Positions 56,891-64,000 of a stretch of 64,000 nucleotides of DNA are shown here, one piece after another. This stretch comes from Defluviimonas salinarum (GTDB lineage Bacteria; Pseudomonadota; Alphaproteobacteria; Rhodobacterales; Rhodobacteraceae). The position numbers were made by a program, and so were the translations under genes. The notes beneath the pieces were generated by a model. That model searched no databases, was not told the DNA's origin, and saw only the letters and a program-made list of their open reading frames with translations. The DNA lies in contig NZ_JAPDOG010000009.1 of assembly GCF_026013545.1 (NCBI RefSeq), positions 1 to 64,000 of the forward strand, written 5' to 3'. Numbering within the stretch: the stretch's first letter is position 1; each line of letters starts with the position of its first letter.

Positions 56891-58780
56891 ATGAAAGCCA
56901 CCGACACGCACCGCCTGTCCTGGGACGAATGGGACGAATTGAACGATCCACGCCCGGCCGAATCCGGTTTCGACCGTGTCGTGGAGCGGGCGCTGTCGCG
57001 GCGCGGGTTCCTCGGCGGCGTGATCGCCTTCGGTTCGGGCGCGGCGGTGATGGGGGCGGGGACGCTCCTCTCCGCGCCGGCAGCAGAGGCGGCCGCATCG
57101 GGCGGGCGCTTCGCCTTCGCGCCGATCCAGGCGCAGACCGACCACACCGTTCATGTGCCCGAGGGCTACAACTGGCAGCCCGTGGTAAAGTGGGGTGATC
57201 CACTTTTTGCGGACGCGCCGGCCTTCGACCACGCGACCGGCGGCAGCGCCGAAGGATCGGACCGGATCTTCGGCGAGAACACCGACGGGATGGAACTCTT
57301 TGAGATCGGCGGCCATCAGGTGATTGCCGTCAACCACGAAACTGCCAATCCAGAGGTGAACCTGCCGCAGAACACCGACGGCGTGCCGGCGACCGCCGAG
57401 GACGTGGCGAAGCTGCAGAACCTTCAGGGCGTCTCGGTCTTCGAGATCGCCGAGGGGCCGGACGGCTGGTCGGTCGTGGTCGGCTCGCCCTTCAACCGCC
57501 GCATCACCCACCGGACGCCGATGCGGCTGTCGGGGCCGGCGGCGGGACACGCATTACTGAAGACGGCGGCTGATCCGGAGGGGGTGACGGTGCTCGGCAC
57601 GCTCAACAATTGCGGTGCGGGCCGGACGCCCTGGGGCACCTATCTGACCTGCGAGGAGAACTTCAACGGCTACTTCGGCTCGACCGTCGCCGAGCAGGAT
57701 CTGCCGGACGACTTCAAGCGCTACGGAGTGGATCGCGAGAGCCGTTATGCCTACGAGAAGTTCGATCCGCGCTTCGACATCGCGACCACGCCGAACGAAC
57801 CGCGCCGGCATGGTTACATCGTCGAGATCGACCCTGCCGACGCGGCCTCGGTTCCTGTGAAGCGCACCGCGCTCGGCCGCTTCAAGCACGAGAACACGGC
57901 CGTGACGCTCGCGCCGGACGGGCGGGTCGTGGTCTATATGGGCGATGACGAGCGGGGCGAGTTCCTCTATCGCTACGTCTCGGACGGGTTCTATGCGCCG
58001 GGCGTGGGCACGTCGCGGCTCCTCGACGACGGCCGGCTCTACGTCGCGCGGTTCGACGACGATCTGACCGGCGAATGGGTGGAGCTGACGCCCGAGGCGA
58101 CAGGCATGAGCGAGGCCGAGATCCGGATCTTCACCCGGATGGCCGCCTCGAAGGTCGGCGCGACGACGATGGACCGGCCGGAATGGGTCGCGGTCAACCC
58201 GGTTGCGGTCGAGGGCTACTGCGCCCTGACCAACAACAAGAACCGCGGCAAGAAGCCGAATGAGGGCGGCGATCCGACCCCGGTGAACGGCCCGAACCCG
58301 CGCGAGGCCAACGAATACGGCCAGATCGTGCGCTGGTATCCGGAGGACGACGATCACGGCTCGGACCGGTTCGGCTGGGACCTTTATGTCATGGCCGGCA
58401 ACCCCACCGTGCACAAGGACGCCTATGCCGGGTCGAAGAACGTCAATGCCGGCAATCTCTTCAACTCTCCGGACGGGATGAAGTTCGACACGACCGGCCT
58501 GCTCTGGATCCAGACCGACGGCGAAGACACGAACGAGGGTGATTTCGCCGGGATGGGCAACAACCAGATGCTCGCGGGCGATCCGGCGACCGGTCAGATC
58601 GAACGGTTCATGACCGGGCCACTCGGCGCCGAGGTGACTGGTCTCACCTGGTCGGCGGATCGGCGAACGATGTTCGTGGGCATCCAGCACCCTGCCGCGC
58701 CCTTCCCGGATGGCACGGGCAAGTTGCCGCGCTCGACCGTCATCGCGATCAAGCGGAATGACAACGCGCTGGTCGGCTGA
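56891..58780 (+). CDS. phoX: Alkaline phosphatase PhoX family (Tat-secreted)
   Basis: PhoX releases phosphate from organic phosphate esters in the periplasm using calcium and iron. The 629-residue protein carries a twin-arginine signal, RALSRRGFLGGVIAFG (about residues 34-49), with cleavage after APAAEAAA. It then matches the DUF839/PhoX family, for example NHETANPEVNLPQNTDGVP, NNCGAGRTPWGTYLTCEENF and HPAAPFPDGTG. ATG 56891 was chosen because it sits the Tat motif in the right place. PhoX is common in marine bacteria and usually induced by phosphate limitation. Confidence 0.93.
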   Translation: MKATDTHRLSWDEWDELNDPRPAESGFDRVVERALSRRGFLGGVIAFGSGAAVMGAGTLLSAPAAEAAASGGRFAFAPIQAQTDHTVHVPEGYNWQPVVKWGDPLFADAPAFDHATGGSAEGSDRIFGENTDGMELFEIGGHQVIAVNHETANPEVNLPQNTDGVPATAEDVAKLQNLQGVSVFEIAEGPDGWSVVVGSPFNRRITHRTPMRLSGPAAGHALLKTAADPEGVTVLGTLNNCGAGRTPWGTYLTCEENFNGYFGSTVAEQDLPDDFKRYGVDRESRYAYEKFDPRFDIATTPNEPRRHGYIVEIDPADAASVPVKRTALGRFKHENTAVTLAPDGRVVVYMGDDERGEFLYRYVSDGFYAPGVGTSRLLDDGRLYVARFDDDLTGEWVELTPEATGMSEAEIRIFTRMAASKVGATTMDRPEWVAVNPVAVEGYCALTNNKNRGKKPNEGGDPTPVNGPNPREANEYGQIVRWYPEDDDHGSDRFGWDLYVMAGNPTVHKDAYAGSKNVNAGNLFNSPDGMKFDTTGLLWIQTDGEDTNEGDFAGMGNNQMLAGDPATGQIERFMTGPLGAEVTGLTWSADRRTMFVGIQHPAAPFPDGTGKLPRSTVIAIKRNDNALVG

Positions 58781-58807
58781 CCTCGCTTCATGAAGGATGC
58801 CCGCGCC

Positions 58808-59992
58808 TCAGGCGCGGGCATTGCCTTTGGCGGCCTCGAAAGCGGGCAGGCTCGCTTCGATCATCTCGGCGCTGCCGGTCAGGCTGATGCGGAAATCCGC
58901 GGGCCGTTCGAAGAGTGTTCCCGGCATGACATAGACCCCGCGCTCCGCGAGCCTGCGGGTGAAGGCCACAGCGTCGCCGCCGGGCGCCCGGCCCCAGAGG
59001 TAGAAGGTGCCGGCGGGGCGGGTCATCCGGTAGCCCCATTGTTCGAGCGCGCCATGCATCCGGTCGCGCTTGGCCTGAAGCGCCGGAATGTCGATCGACA
59101 GCGCCTCGAGGTCGGCGACCGCGTATTGCAGCGGCGCGTCGGGGAAGGTCCAGCCCTGCGCGACCTGGGTCGAGGTGGCGAGCGCCCGAAGTTCCGCCTT
59201 GGCCTCCTCGGGCATAAGCGGACCGATGGCGAGATAGCCGATCCGAAGGCCGGGGGCGAGCAGGACCTTGCCGTAGCTGTAGTCGATGAGCGTCCAGGGA
59301 TAGAGCTCGGCCGGGCTGGTGAAGCCCGCGCCGTCGAAGCGGATCCGCCGGTAGGGCTCGTCGGAGAGGATGAAGATCGGCCGCCCGATCTCGGCCGATT
59401 TGGCGGTCAGGAGTGCCGCGAGCTCGGCCAGTCGCTCGCGGGAATAGATGATGCCGGTGGGATTGTGCGGTGTGTTGACCACCACGATCCGGGTGCGCGG
59501 CGTAATCGCGCGCTCTATCGCGGCGAGGTCGAGGTCGAACGTGTCCTCGGCAAGCGGCACCTTCACCGGGACGGCGTTGCCGTTGCGCAGCACGGTGCCA
59601 TAGCAGAACCAGCCCGGCACCGGGATGATGCATTCGTCGCCGGGATCGAGCAGCATCGCGAAGGCGAGCGCGATCGCGCCGAAGGCGCCCGTGGTCATTG
59701 CAATGTCCTCGGGAACGAAGCCGAGGCCGAGTTCCTGCGAGAGCGCACGGGCCAGGACGCCGCGCGCGTCCTCCTCGCTGGTCTTGTAGGCGAACCAGTC
59801 GGTGCGCTGCGGCTCGCTGTGGGTCTTGAGCGCGGCGACGAGGCCGGGAAGCGGCATCTCGTGCGGATTGCCAAAGGTGAGGTCGGCCACGACCTGCCCG
59901 TCGGCGGCGTCGGCCCGGTAGGAAGAAAAGAAGTCGAAGACCGTCTTGATCTCGTCGGCTGCGGCGCGGGCGTGGTGCGAGATGATCGACAT
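58808..59992 (-). CDS. Pyridoxal-phosphate aminotransferase, class I/II
   Basis: The 394-residue protein has a fold-type I aminotransferase core, with NTPHNPTGIIY (about residues 172-182), LSDEPYRRI (about 211-219), the PLP-binding lysine in DYSYGKVLLAPGLRIGYLA (about 242-260) and a substrate-binding Arg near the C-terminal FRISLTGS. It is in the aspartate/aromatic aminotransferase class; the substrate is not determined by sequence. ATG 59992 follows AAAGGAGGTT; the frame continues upstream into non-coding DNA. It converges on phoX with a 27-bp gap. Confidence 0.9.
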   Translation of the reverse strand: MSIISHHARAAADEIKTVFDFFSSYRADAADGQVVADLTFGNPHEMPLPGLVAALKTHSEPQRTDWFAYKTSEEDARGVLARALSQELGLGFVPEDIAMTTGAFGAIALAFAMLLDPGDECIIPVPGWFCYGTVLRNGNAVPVKVPLAEDTFDLDLAAIERAITPRTRIVVVNTPHNPTGIIYSRERLAELAALLTAKSAEIGRPIFILSDEPYRRIRFDGAGFTSPAELYPWTLIDYSYGKVLLAPGLRIGYLAIGPLMPEEAKAELRALATSTQVAQGWTFPDAPLQYAVADLEALSIDIPALQAKRDRMHGALEQWGYRMTRPAGTFYLWGRAPGGDAVAFTRRLAERGVYVMPGTLFERPADFRISLTGSAEMIEASLPAFEAAKGNARA

Positions 59993-60222
59993 GGAACCTC
60001 CTTTCAACGTGTACGCGGCGATGATGCGCCAGAAATCGCTAGAACGCGACCCATGACGGCATGCCGGGCAAGACAAACGGTAGCCCCTTGCCGGTGAATG
60101 GTCGCTCAATCCGGATTCCTCAGAAGGCGTTCGAGCAAGTTCGCCTTCAAGACCGCGTTGCAATGTGCAACGCTTCGCGGTGGCAGCCGATTAAGGAAGC
60201 CTTACAAAACCGGGATGCAGCA

Positions 60223-60705
60223 ATGACGAGAAACGAGGGAGCGTGCCTGTGCGGCGCTATACGCTACGCAACTCTTGCGATGCCCAACCGAGTGACTGTC
60301 TGTCACTGCCGGTTTTGCCAGAAGGCCACGGGATCGGCCTATATGGTCGAGCCGATCTTTGACGCCGACACGTTCGTCGTGCTTGCCGGCTCGCCCAAGA
60401 CTTTCGATCAGGTGTCGGCGGGATCGGGAAAGCTGGTCCACGTCCATTTTTGCCCGGACTGCGGCACGAAGCTTTGGCTCAGCTTCGAGCGGTTTCCGAA
60501 TGTGGTTGGCGTTTATGCCGGCACTTTCGACGAACCGTGTTGGTTCCCGATCGATCCGGCAACCTCGAAGCACGTATTTCTCGGAGCTGCGCGCTCGGAC
60601 ACGGTCGTTCCTGCCGGCCTGCCAACCTTCTTCGAGCACGCCACGACAAATGATGGCGCCGCGCAAAAGGCGACTGTGTTCGAAACCTGTCACCAGATCC
60701 GGTAA
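60223..60705 (+). CDS. GFA family (CENP-V/GFA zinc-binding) protein
   Basis: The 160-residue protein has the zinc-binding cysteines of the GFA domain: GACLCGAIRY (about residues 6-15), VCHCRFCQKATGSAYMVEP (about 26-44) and FCPDCGTKLWLSFE (about 75-88). The family is named for glutathione-dependent formaldehyde activating enzyme, but for most members no activity is proven. ATG 60223 begins MTRNEGACLCG; the open frame upstream lacks similarity. GC content is a little lower than in its neighbours. Confidence 0.83.
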   Translation: MTRNEGACLCGAIRYATLAMPNRVTVCHCRFCQKATGSAYMVEPIFDADTFVVLAGSPKTFDQVSAGSGKLVHVHFCPDCGTKLWLSFERFPNVVGVYAGTFDEPCWFPIDPATSKHVFLGAARSDTVVPAGLPTFFEHATTNDGAAQKATVFETCHQIR

Positions 60706-60772
60706 ACGATAGGTTCAGATGGCGGCTTTCTCCGCAAAGAGAACCCAAAAAGTCCAAGGCTAGGAAAAAGAA

Positions 60773-60799
60773 AACCGCGCCGGACGGGCCGGCGCGGTT
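60773..60799 (-). terminator. Rho-independent terminator after the rpsF-rpsR-rplI operon
   Basis: Stem AACCGCGCCGG (60773-60783) / CCGGCGCGGTT (60789-60799), loop ACGGG, followed on the minus strand by TTCTTTTTCC. It lies 25 bp beyond the rplI stop. Confidence 0.9.
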
Positions 60800-60823
60800 C
60801 GGTGTCGTGAGTGGTGGTCGGTA

Positions 60824-61402
60824 TTATTCCGCGTCGGCGTCCTGTCCGGCGGCACCGATGTCGTCGAAGAGCTCGGCGATCTCGAAATCGGCCGCGGCTT
60901 CGGCTTCGGCTGCCAGTTCCTGGATCGACTTGCCGGTGGCCTGCAGTTCGGCTTCCTCAGTCGAGCGGGCGACGTTGAGCTTGATCGTGGCCGAGACTTC
61001 CGGGTGCAGCACGACTTCGACGTCGTGGAGGCCGAGTTCCTTGATCGGGCGGGTCAGCACGATCTGCTTGCGGTCGACGGTGAAGCCGGCCTCGGTCGCG
61101 GCGTCGGAGGCGTCGCGCGGCGTGACCGAGCCGTAGAGCGCGCCGGCGTCGGAGGCCGAGCGGATCACGACGAAGATCTGGCCGTCGAGCTTCTCGGAAA
61201 CCTTCTCGGCTTCGTTGCGGGTCTCGAGGTTCTGCGCTTCGAGCTGGGCCTTGCGCGATTCGAAGCTCTGGATGTTGGCTTCGGAGGCGCGCAGCGCCTT
61301 GCCCTGCGGCAGCAGGAAGTTGCGCGCGTAGCCGTCCTTCACCTTGACGACTTCGCCCATCTGGCCAAGCTTGGCCACGCGTTCGAGCAGGATGACTTGC
61401 AT
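60824..61402 (-). CDS. rplI: 50S ribosomal protein L9
   Basis: The 192-residue protein begins [20 protein letters not shown] and has the standard N-domain motif [18 protein letters not shown], a long connecting helix, and a C-domain. It has a longer acidic C-terminal tail ([20 protein letters not shown]) than E. coli L9 (149 residues), as in other Rhodobacterales. Third gene of the rpsF-rpsR-rplI operon. Confidence 0.97.
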   Translation of the reverse strand: MQVILLERVAKLGQMGEVVKVKDGYARNFLLPQGKALRASEANIQSFESRKAQLEAQNLETRNEAEKVSEKLDGQIFVVIRSASDAGALYGSVTPRDASDAATEAGFTVDRKQIVLTRPIKELGLHDVEVVLHPEVSATIKLNVARSTEEAELQATGKSIQELAAEAEAAADFEIAELFDDIGAAGQDADAE

Positions 61403-61414
61403 GGGTCGGTCTCC

Positions 61415-61642
61415 TTACTTCACGGCATAGGGCAGAAGGGCGAGGAAGCGGGCGCGCTTGATGGCGCGGGCCAGTTCACGCTGCTTCTTCGCCGAGACGG
61501 CAGTGATGCGGGCGGGCACGATCTTGCCGCGCTCGGAGATGTAGCGCTGGAGAAGACGGACGTCCTTGTAGTCGATCTTCGGCGCGTTGTCGCCCGAGAA
61601 GGGGCAGACCTTGCGACGACGGAAAAACGGTTTGTTCGCCAT
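61415..61642 (-). CDS. rpsR: 30S ribosomal protein S18
   Basis: The 75-residue protein begins [20 protein letters not shown] and includes the conserved [20 protein letters not shown] and [10 protein letters not shown] motifs. It binds the platform of the 30S subunit with S6. Tightly spaced between rpsF and rplI. Confidence 0.98.
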   Translation of the reverse strand: MANKPFFRRRKVCPFSGDNAPKIDYKDVRLLQRYISERGKIVPARITAVSAKKQRELARAIKRARFLALLPYAVK

Positions 61643-61670
61643 GGGTTAAGTTCCTTTCCTCAGGCTTCGA

Positions 61671-62042
61671 TCAACGGCGGTCGCCGCGGTCGCGGCGGTC
61701 GCCACGATCACCGCGCTCGTCGCGCTTCTGCATCTGGACCGAGGGGCCGTCCTCGTGCGCGTCGACCTTGATCGACATCACGCGCATCACGTCGTCGTGC
61801 AGACGGGCAAGGCGCTCCATCTCCTGCACGGCGGCCGAGGGCGCGTCCGAACGCAGGTAGGCGTAGTGGCCCTTGCGGTTCTTGTTGATCTTGTAGGCCA
61901 TCGTCTTGACGCCCCAGTACTCGTGATCGACGATCTTGCCGCCGTTGTCGTTGAGCACAGTGGAGAAGTGTTCGATGAGGCCTTCGGCCTGCGCGTTGGA
62001 AAGGTCCTGACGCGCGATGAGGACATGCTCATAAAGCGGCAT
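61671..62042 (-). CDS. rpsF: 30S ribosomal protein S6
   Basis: The 123-residue protein begins MPLYEHVLIARQDLSNAQAE, with the S6 core running to about residue 100 and a charged tail rich in RGDRGDRR-type repeats. ATG 62042 is the start; the longer frame upstream lacks similarity. First gene of the operon. The tail is much shorter than in some alphaproteobacteria. Confidence 0.97.
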   Translation of the reverse strand: MPLYEHVLIARQDLSNAQAEGLIEHFSTVLNDNGGKIVDHEYWGVKTMAYKINKNRKGHYAYLRSDAPSAAVQEMERLARLHDDVMRVMSIKVDAHEDGPSVQMQKRDERGDRGDRRDRGDRR

Positions 62043-62162
62043 GCGTACTCCTGTCGTTTCGGGCGGCTTCAACGGCGGGTTCAGACCTTCCGCGACCCGC
62101 CACGAGAGGCTTCGCCGGTTTCGTGAAAGCGGAAGGATGCGGCCTTATAAAGGAATCGGCGG

Positions 62163-62930
62163 CTATTGCAAGGGCGCGCTGCCCGGAAGCACCGGTTCGC
62201 CGAAGCCGTCGATTCCGTCAAGGCTGTCGAGGCCGTTTAACGCCCCGAACGGGTCGGGTTCCGGTTCTGGGGCGAGGCGGAGGCTCACGGCGATGGTGGC
62301 GGTCCAGAGGGCTGCGGCGAGAATGGCGGCGTACCGCCCGGCGCGTGCGGGCGCCACCGGCGGGCCGTTGCCCGTGACCATGCGGGCAAGCGTCGCGTCG
62401 CGGTCGACGAGTGCGTGTTTCAGCGCGCCGAGGATGTGGAGGGCGAGCGCGCCGTAAAGGAGCCAAGAAGCCGCCCGGTGAAGGGTTCGCCATTCGAGCG
62501 CCCTGGCCTCGTCGGCCGAGACCAGCGGCAGCGACTGGCCGAACGGCCAGAGGATCGGCGCGAAGCCCGGCGCGGCGCTGTGGTGGAGCCAGCCGGTCAC
62601 CGGCAGCGCCAGCATCGCGCCCCAGAGGATCCAGTGCACCAGGTCGGCGAGGAATGTCTCGACCCGCCGCGCAGGGTGGAGCGGGCCGGGACCGGGGTGG
62701 CGGAGTGTCCAGCTAAGCCGGGCGAGGATAAGCGCGAGCGCGACGATGCCGAGCGTCTTGTGAGCCGAGAAGGCGCGGTAGACGGCGGCGACCTCGGTCT
62801 CGGAGCCGGCGGGCAGGCGCAGCATGTAAAGGCCGAGCGCCGCCGCCGCGACGATCGCGAGCGCGCAGAGCCAGTGGAACGCACGGGCCGCGCGGCCGAA
62901 GCCGTGGCGGGTGGCGGTCGCTCGGGGCAT
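62163..62930 (-). CDS. Cytochrome b561 family membrane protein
   Basis: The 255-residue protein has four transmembrane helices with histidines for two b hemes: RAARAFHWLCALAIVAAA (about residues 13-30), AFSAHKTLGIVALALILAR (about 52-70), ALPVTGWLHHSAAPGF and LYGALALHILGALKHALV. It would carry electrons between a quinone pool and a periplasmic or membrane partner, as prokaryotic b561s do. ATG 62930 was chosen; ATG 62960 is a possible alternative. It has a Pro/Asp/Gly-rich C-terminal tail of about 30 residues. Confidence 0.88.
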   Translation of the reverse strand: MPRATATRHGFGRAARAFHWLCALAIVAAAALGLYMLRLPAGSETEVAAVYRAFSAHKTLGIVALALILARLSWTLRHPGPGPLHPARRVETFLADLVHWILWGAMLALPVTGWLHHSAAPGFAPILWPFGQSLPLVSADEARALEWRTLHRAASWLLYGALALHILGALKHALVDRDATLARMVTGNGPPVAPARAGRYAAILAAALWTATIAVSLRLAPEPEPDPFGALNGLDSLDGIDGFGEPVLPGSAPLQ

Positions 62931-63057
62931 GGCGGTCTCCGTTCGGGGCCTTTCGCGCATGATATCCGAGTGTCGTGGCGGCGCCAGCCGGGCGCTCGTG
63001 GATTGCACGGCGGGGCCGGGCAGGCTATGCGGTCAGAAACCGTTGGGGAGATGGATC

Positions 63058-63987
63058 ATGACGCGCGCTTTCGTATTTCCGGGCCAGGGGGCACAGGTCA
63101 TCGGCATGGGCAAGGCGCTCGCCGAGGCCTATCCGGCGGCGCGGGCGGTCTTTGACGAGGTCGACGCCGCGCTCGGCGAGAAGCTCTCGGCGCTGATCTG
63201 GGAAGGGTCGCAGGAGGAGCTGACGCTGACCCGGAACGCGCAGCCGGCGCTGATGGCAACGTCGATCTCGGCCTTGCGGGCGCTCGAGGCGGAGGGGATC
63301 GAGGTCGGCTCGGCGGCCTTCGTCGCTGGGCACTCGCTCGGCGAGTATTCGGCGCTCTGCGCGGCGGGGGCGCTGAGCCTCGCCGACACGGCGCGGCTCT
63401 TGCGCCTGCGCGGGCAGGCGATGCAGGAGGCGGTGCCGGTCGGCGTCGGCGCGATGGCAGCACTTCTCGGGCTCGACTTCGAGGCGGCGACGGCGGTCGC
63501 GGCCGAAGCGGCGATGGGCGAGGTCTGCCAGGCGGCGAACGACAACGATCCGGCACAGGTCGTGGTCTCGGGCCACAAGGACGCGGTCGAGCGGGCGCTC
63601 GAGATCGCCAAGTCGAAGGGCGCCAAGCGGGCGATCCTGCTGCCGGTCTCCGCGCCCTTCCACTGCGAGTTGATGGCGCCGGCCGCGGCGGCGATGGCCG
63701 AGGCGCTGAGCCATGTCCATATCGACGAGCCGAAGGTGCCGCTCGTCGCCAATGTCACGGCCCATGACGTGACCGATCCGGCGACGATCCGCTCGCTCCT
63801 GGTCGAGCAGGTGACGGGTTCGGTGCGCTGGCGCGAGAGCGTGGCGTTCATGGCCTCGAAGGGCGTGACCGAGTTCTGGGAGATCGGCGCCGGCAAGGCG
63901 CTGTGCGGCATGATCCGCCGGATCGCCAAGGAAGGCGAATGCCGCGCGGTGGGCACGCCGGAGGATGTCGCCGCGGCGAAAGGATAG
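63058..63987 (+). CDS. fabD: Malonyl-CoA:ACP transacylase
   Basis: FabD loads malonyl groups onto acyl carrier protein for fatty acid synthesis. The 309-residue protein begins MTRAFVFPGQGAQVIGMGKA and has the nucleophile motif GHSLGEYSALCAAGALSL (Ser at about residue 92), the catalytic His in VSAPFHCELM (about 201) and the C-terminal EIGAGKALCGMIRR. The start ATG 63058 has GGGGAG upstream. The gene is complete; any fabG/acpP neighbours would lie beyond the right edge. Confidence 0.97.
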   Translation: MTRAFVFPGQGAQVIGMGKALAEAYPAARAVFDEVDAALGEKLSALIWEGSQEELTLTRNAQPALMATSISALRALEAEGIEVGSAAFVAGHSLGEYSALCAAGALSLADTARLLRLRGQAMQEAVPVGVGAMAALLGLDFEAATAVAAEAAMGEVCQAANDNDPAQVVVSGHKDAVERALEIAKSKGAKRAILLPVSAPFHCELMAPAAAAMAEALSHVHIDEPKVPLVANVTAHDVTDPATIRSLLVEQVTGSVRWRESVAFMASKGVTEFWEIGAGKALCGMIRRIAKEGECRAVGTPEDVAAAKG

Positions 63988-64000
63988 GGCGGACGGGGAG

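Overview
The window is a high-GC chromosomal segment (roughly two-thirds G+C) with dense, short-spaced genes. Gene content and gene order point to an alphaproteobacterium of the Rhodobacterales (Rhodobacteraceae/Roseobacter relatives). The evidence is: a yajC-secD-secF-Mth938-ccmABCDG string, a psd-pssA-pmtA phospholipid operon with a Rhodobacter-type PmtA, DUF1127 proteins next to LysR regulators, an XRE regulator of the type common in alphaproteobacteria, a class A RNase P RNA of alphaproteobacterial form, and a DddP-type DMSP lyase typical of marine roseobacters. The genus cannot be fixed from the sequence alone. No insertion sequence, prophage, integrase, CRISPR array or rRNA operon was seen. 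LAYOUT. 1-7.9 kb: an rRNA pseudouridine synthase with a repetitive basic tail (cut by the left edge), tadA, an orphan sulfotransferase, small proteins, a metallo-beta-lactamase-fold hydrolase, a ProX-type prolyl-tRNA deacylase, gatCA, a repeat-bearing lipoprotein and a cell-wall amidase. 7.9-8.3 kb: rnpB. 8.3-15.2 kb: a regulator-rich stretch with two LysR genes (one followed by an in-frame LysR relic), an XRE regulator, two DUF-type small genes, rpmG, a GNAT, a BI-1 membrane protein and a quinone oxidoreductase. 15.2-19.8 kb: an inositol-monophosphatase-family phosphatase and a purine-deaminase group (8-oxoguanine deaminase, cupin, NTF2-like protein, guanine deaminase). 19.9-27.9 kb: mgtE, 5-formyl-THF cyclo-ligase, eda-edd (Entner-Doudoroff) with a LacI-type operator candidate, an RlmI-like methyltransferase overlapping a PIN protein, and serS. 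28.3-34.6 kb: Sec translocase accessory genes and cytochrome c maturation. 34.6-44.6 kb: acnA, a DUF1223 protein, an LpxL-like acyltransferase with an altered catalytic motif, an isolated fliG, purB, a DUF6314 protein and a hydrolase-OsmC fusion. 44.8-52.6 kb: dddP, glnBA, a bifunctional NAD(P)HX repair enzyme carrying an in-frame palindromic repeat, tRNA-Leu(UAG) and tig. 52.6-64 kb: a secreted subtilase and possible beta-barrel protein, pmtA-pssA-psd, Tat-exported PhoX, an aminotransferase, a GFA protein, the rpsF-rpsR-rplI operon, a cytochrome b561 and fabD. HOW THEY WORK TOGETHER. Most of the window is housekeeping: translation (gatCA, serS, tig, L33, S6/S18/L9), protein export (YajC/SecDF), cytochrome c biogenesis, membrane lipid synthesis (PssA, Psd, PmtA, FabD), central carbon (Edd/Eda, AcnA) and nitrogen (GlnA/GlnB). 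The accessory layer suggests a heterotroph scavenging marine nutrients: DMSP cleavage by DddP, phosphate from esters by PhoX and nitrogen from purines by the two deaminases. The most unusual sequence features are the palindromic element embedded in the NnrD coding region, the His-x4-Asn motif in the LpxL-like protein, the LysR relic fused in frame after a stop codon, and the intact DddP active site. No clearly new multi-gene system was found.
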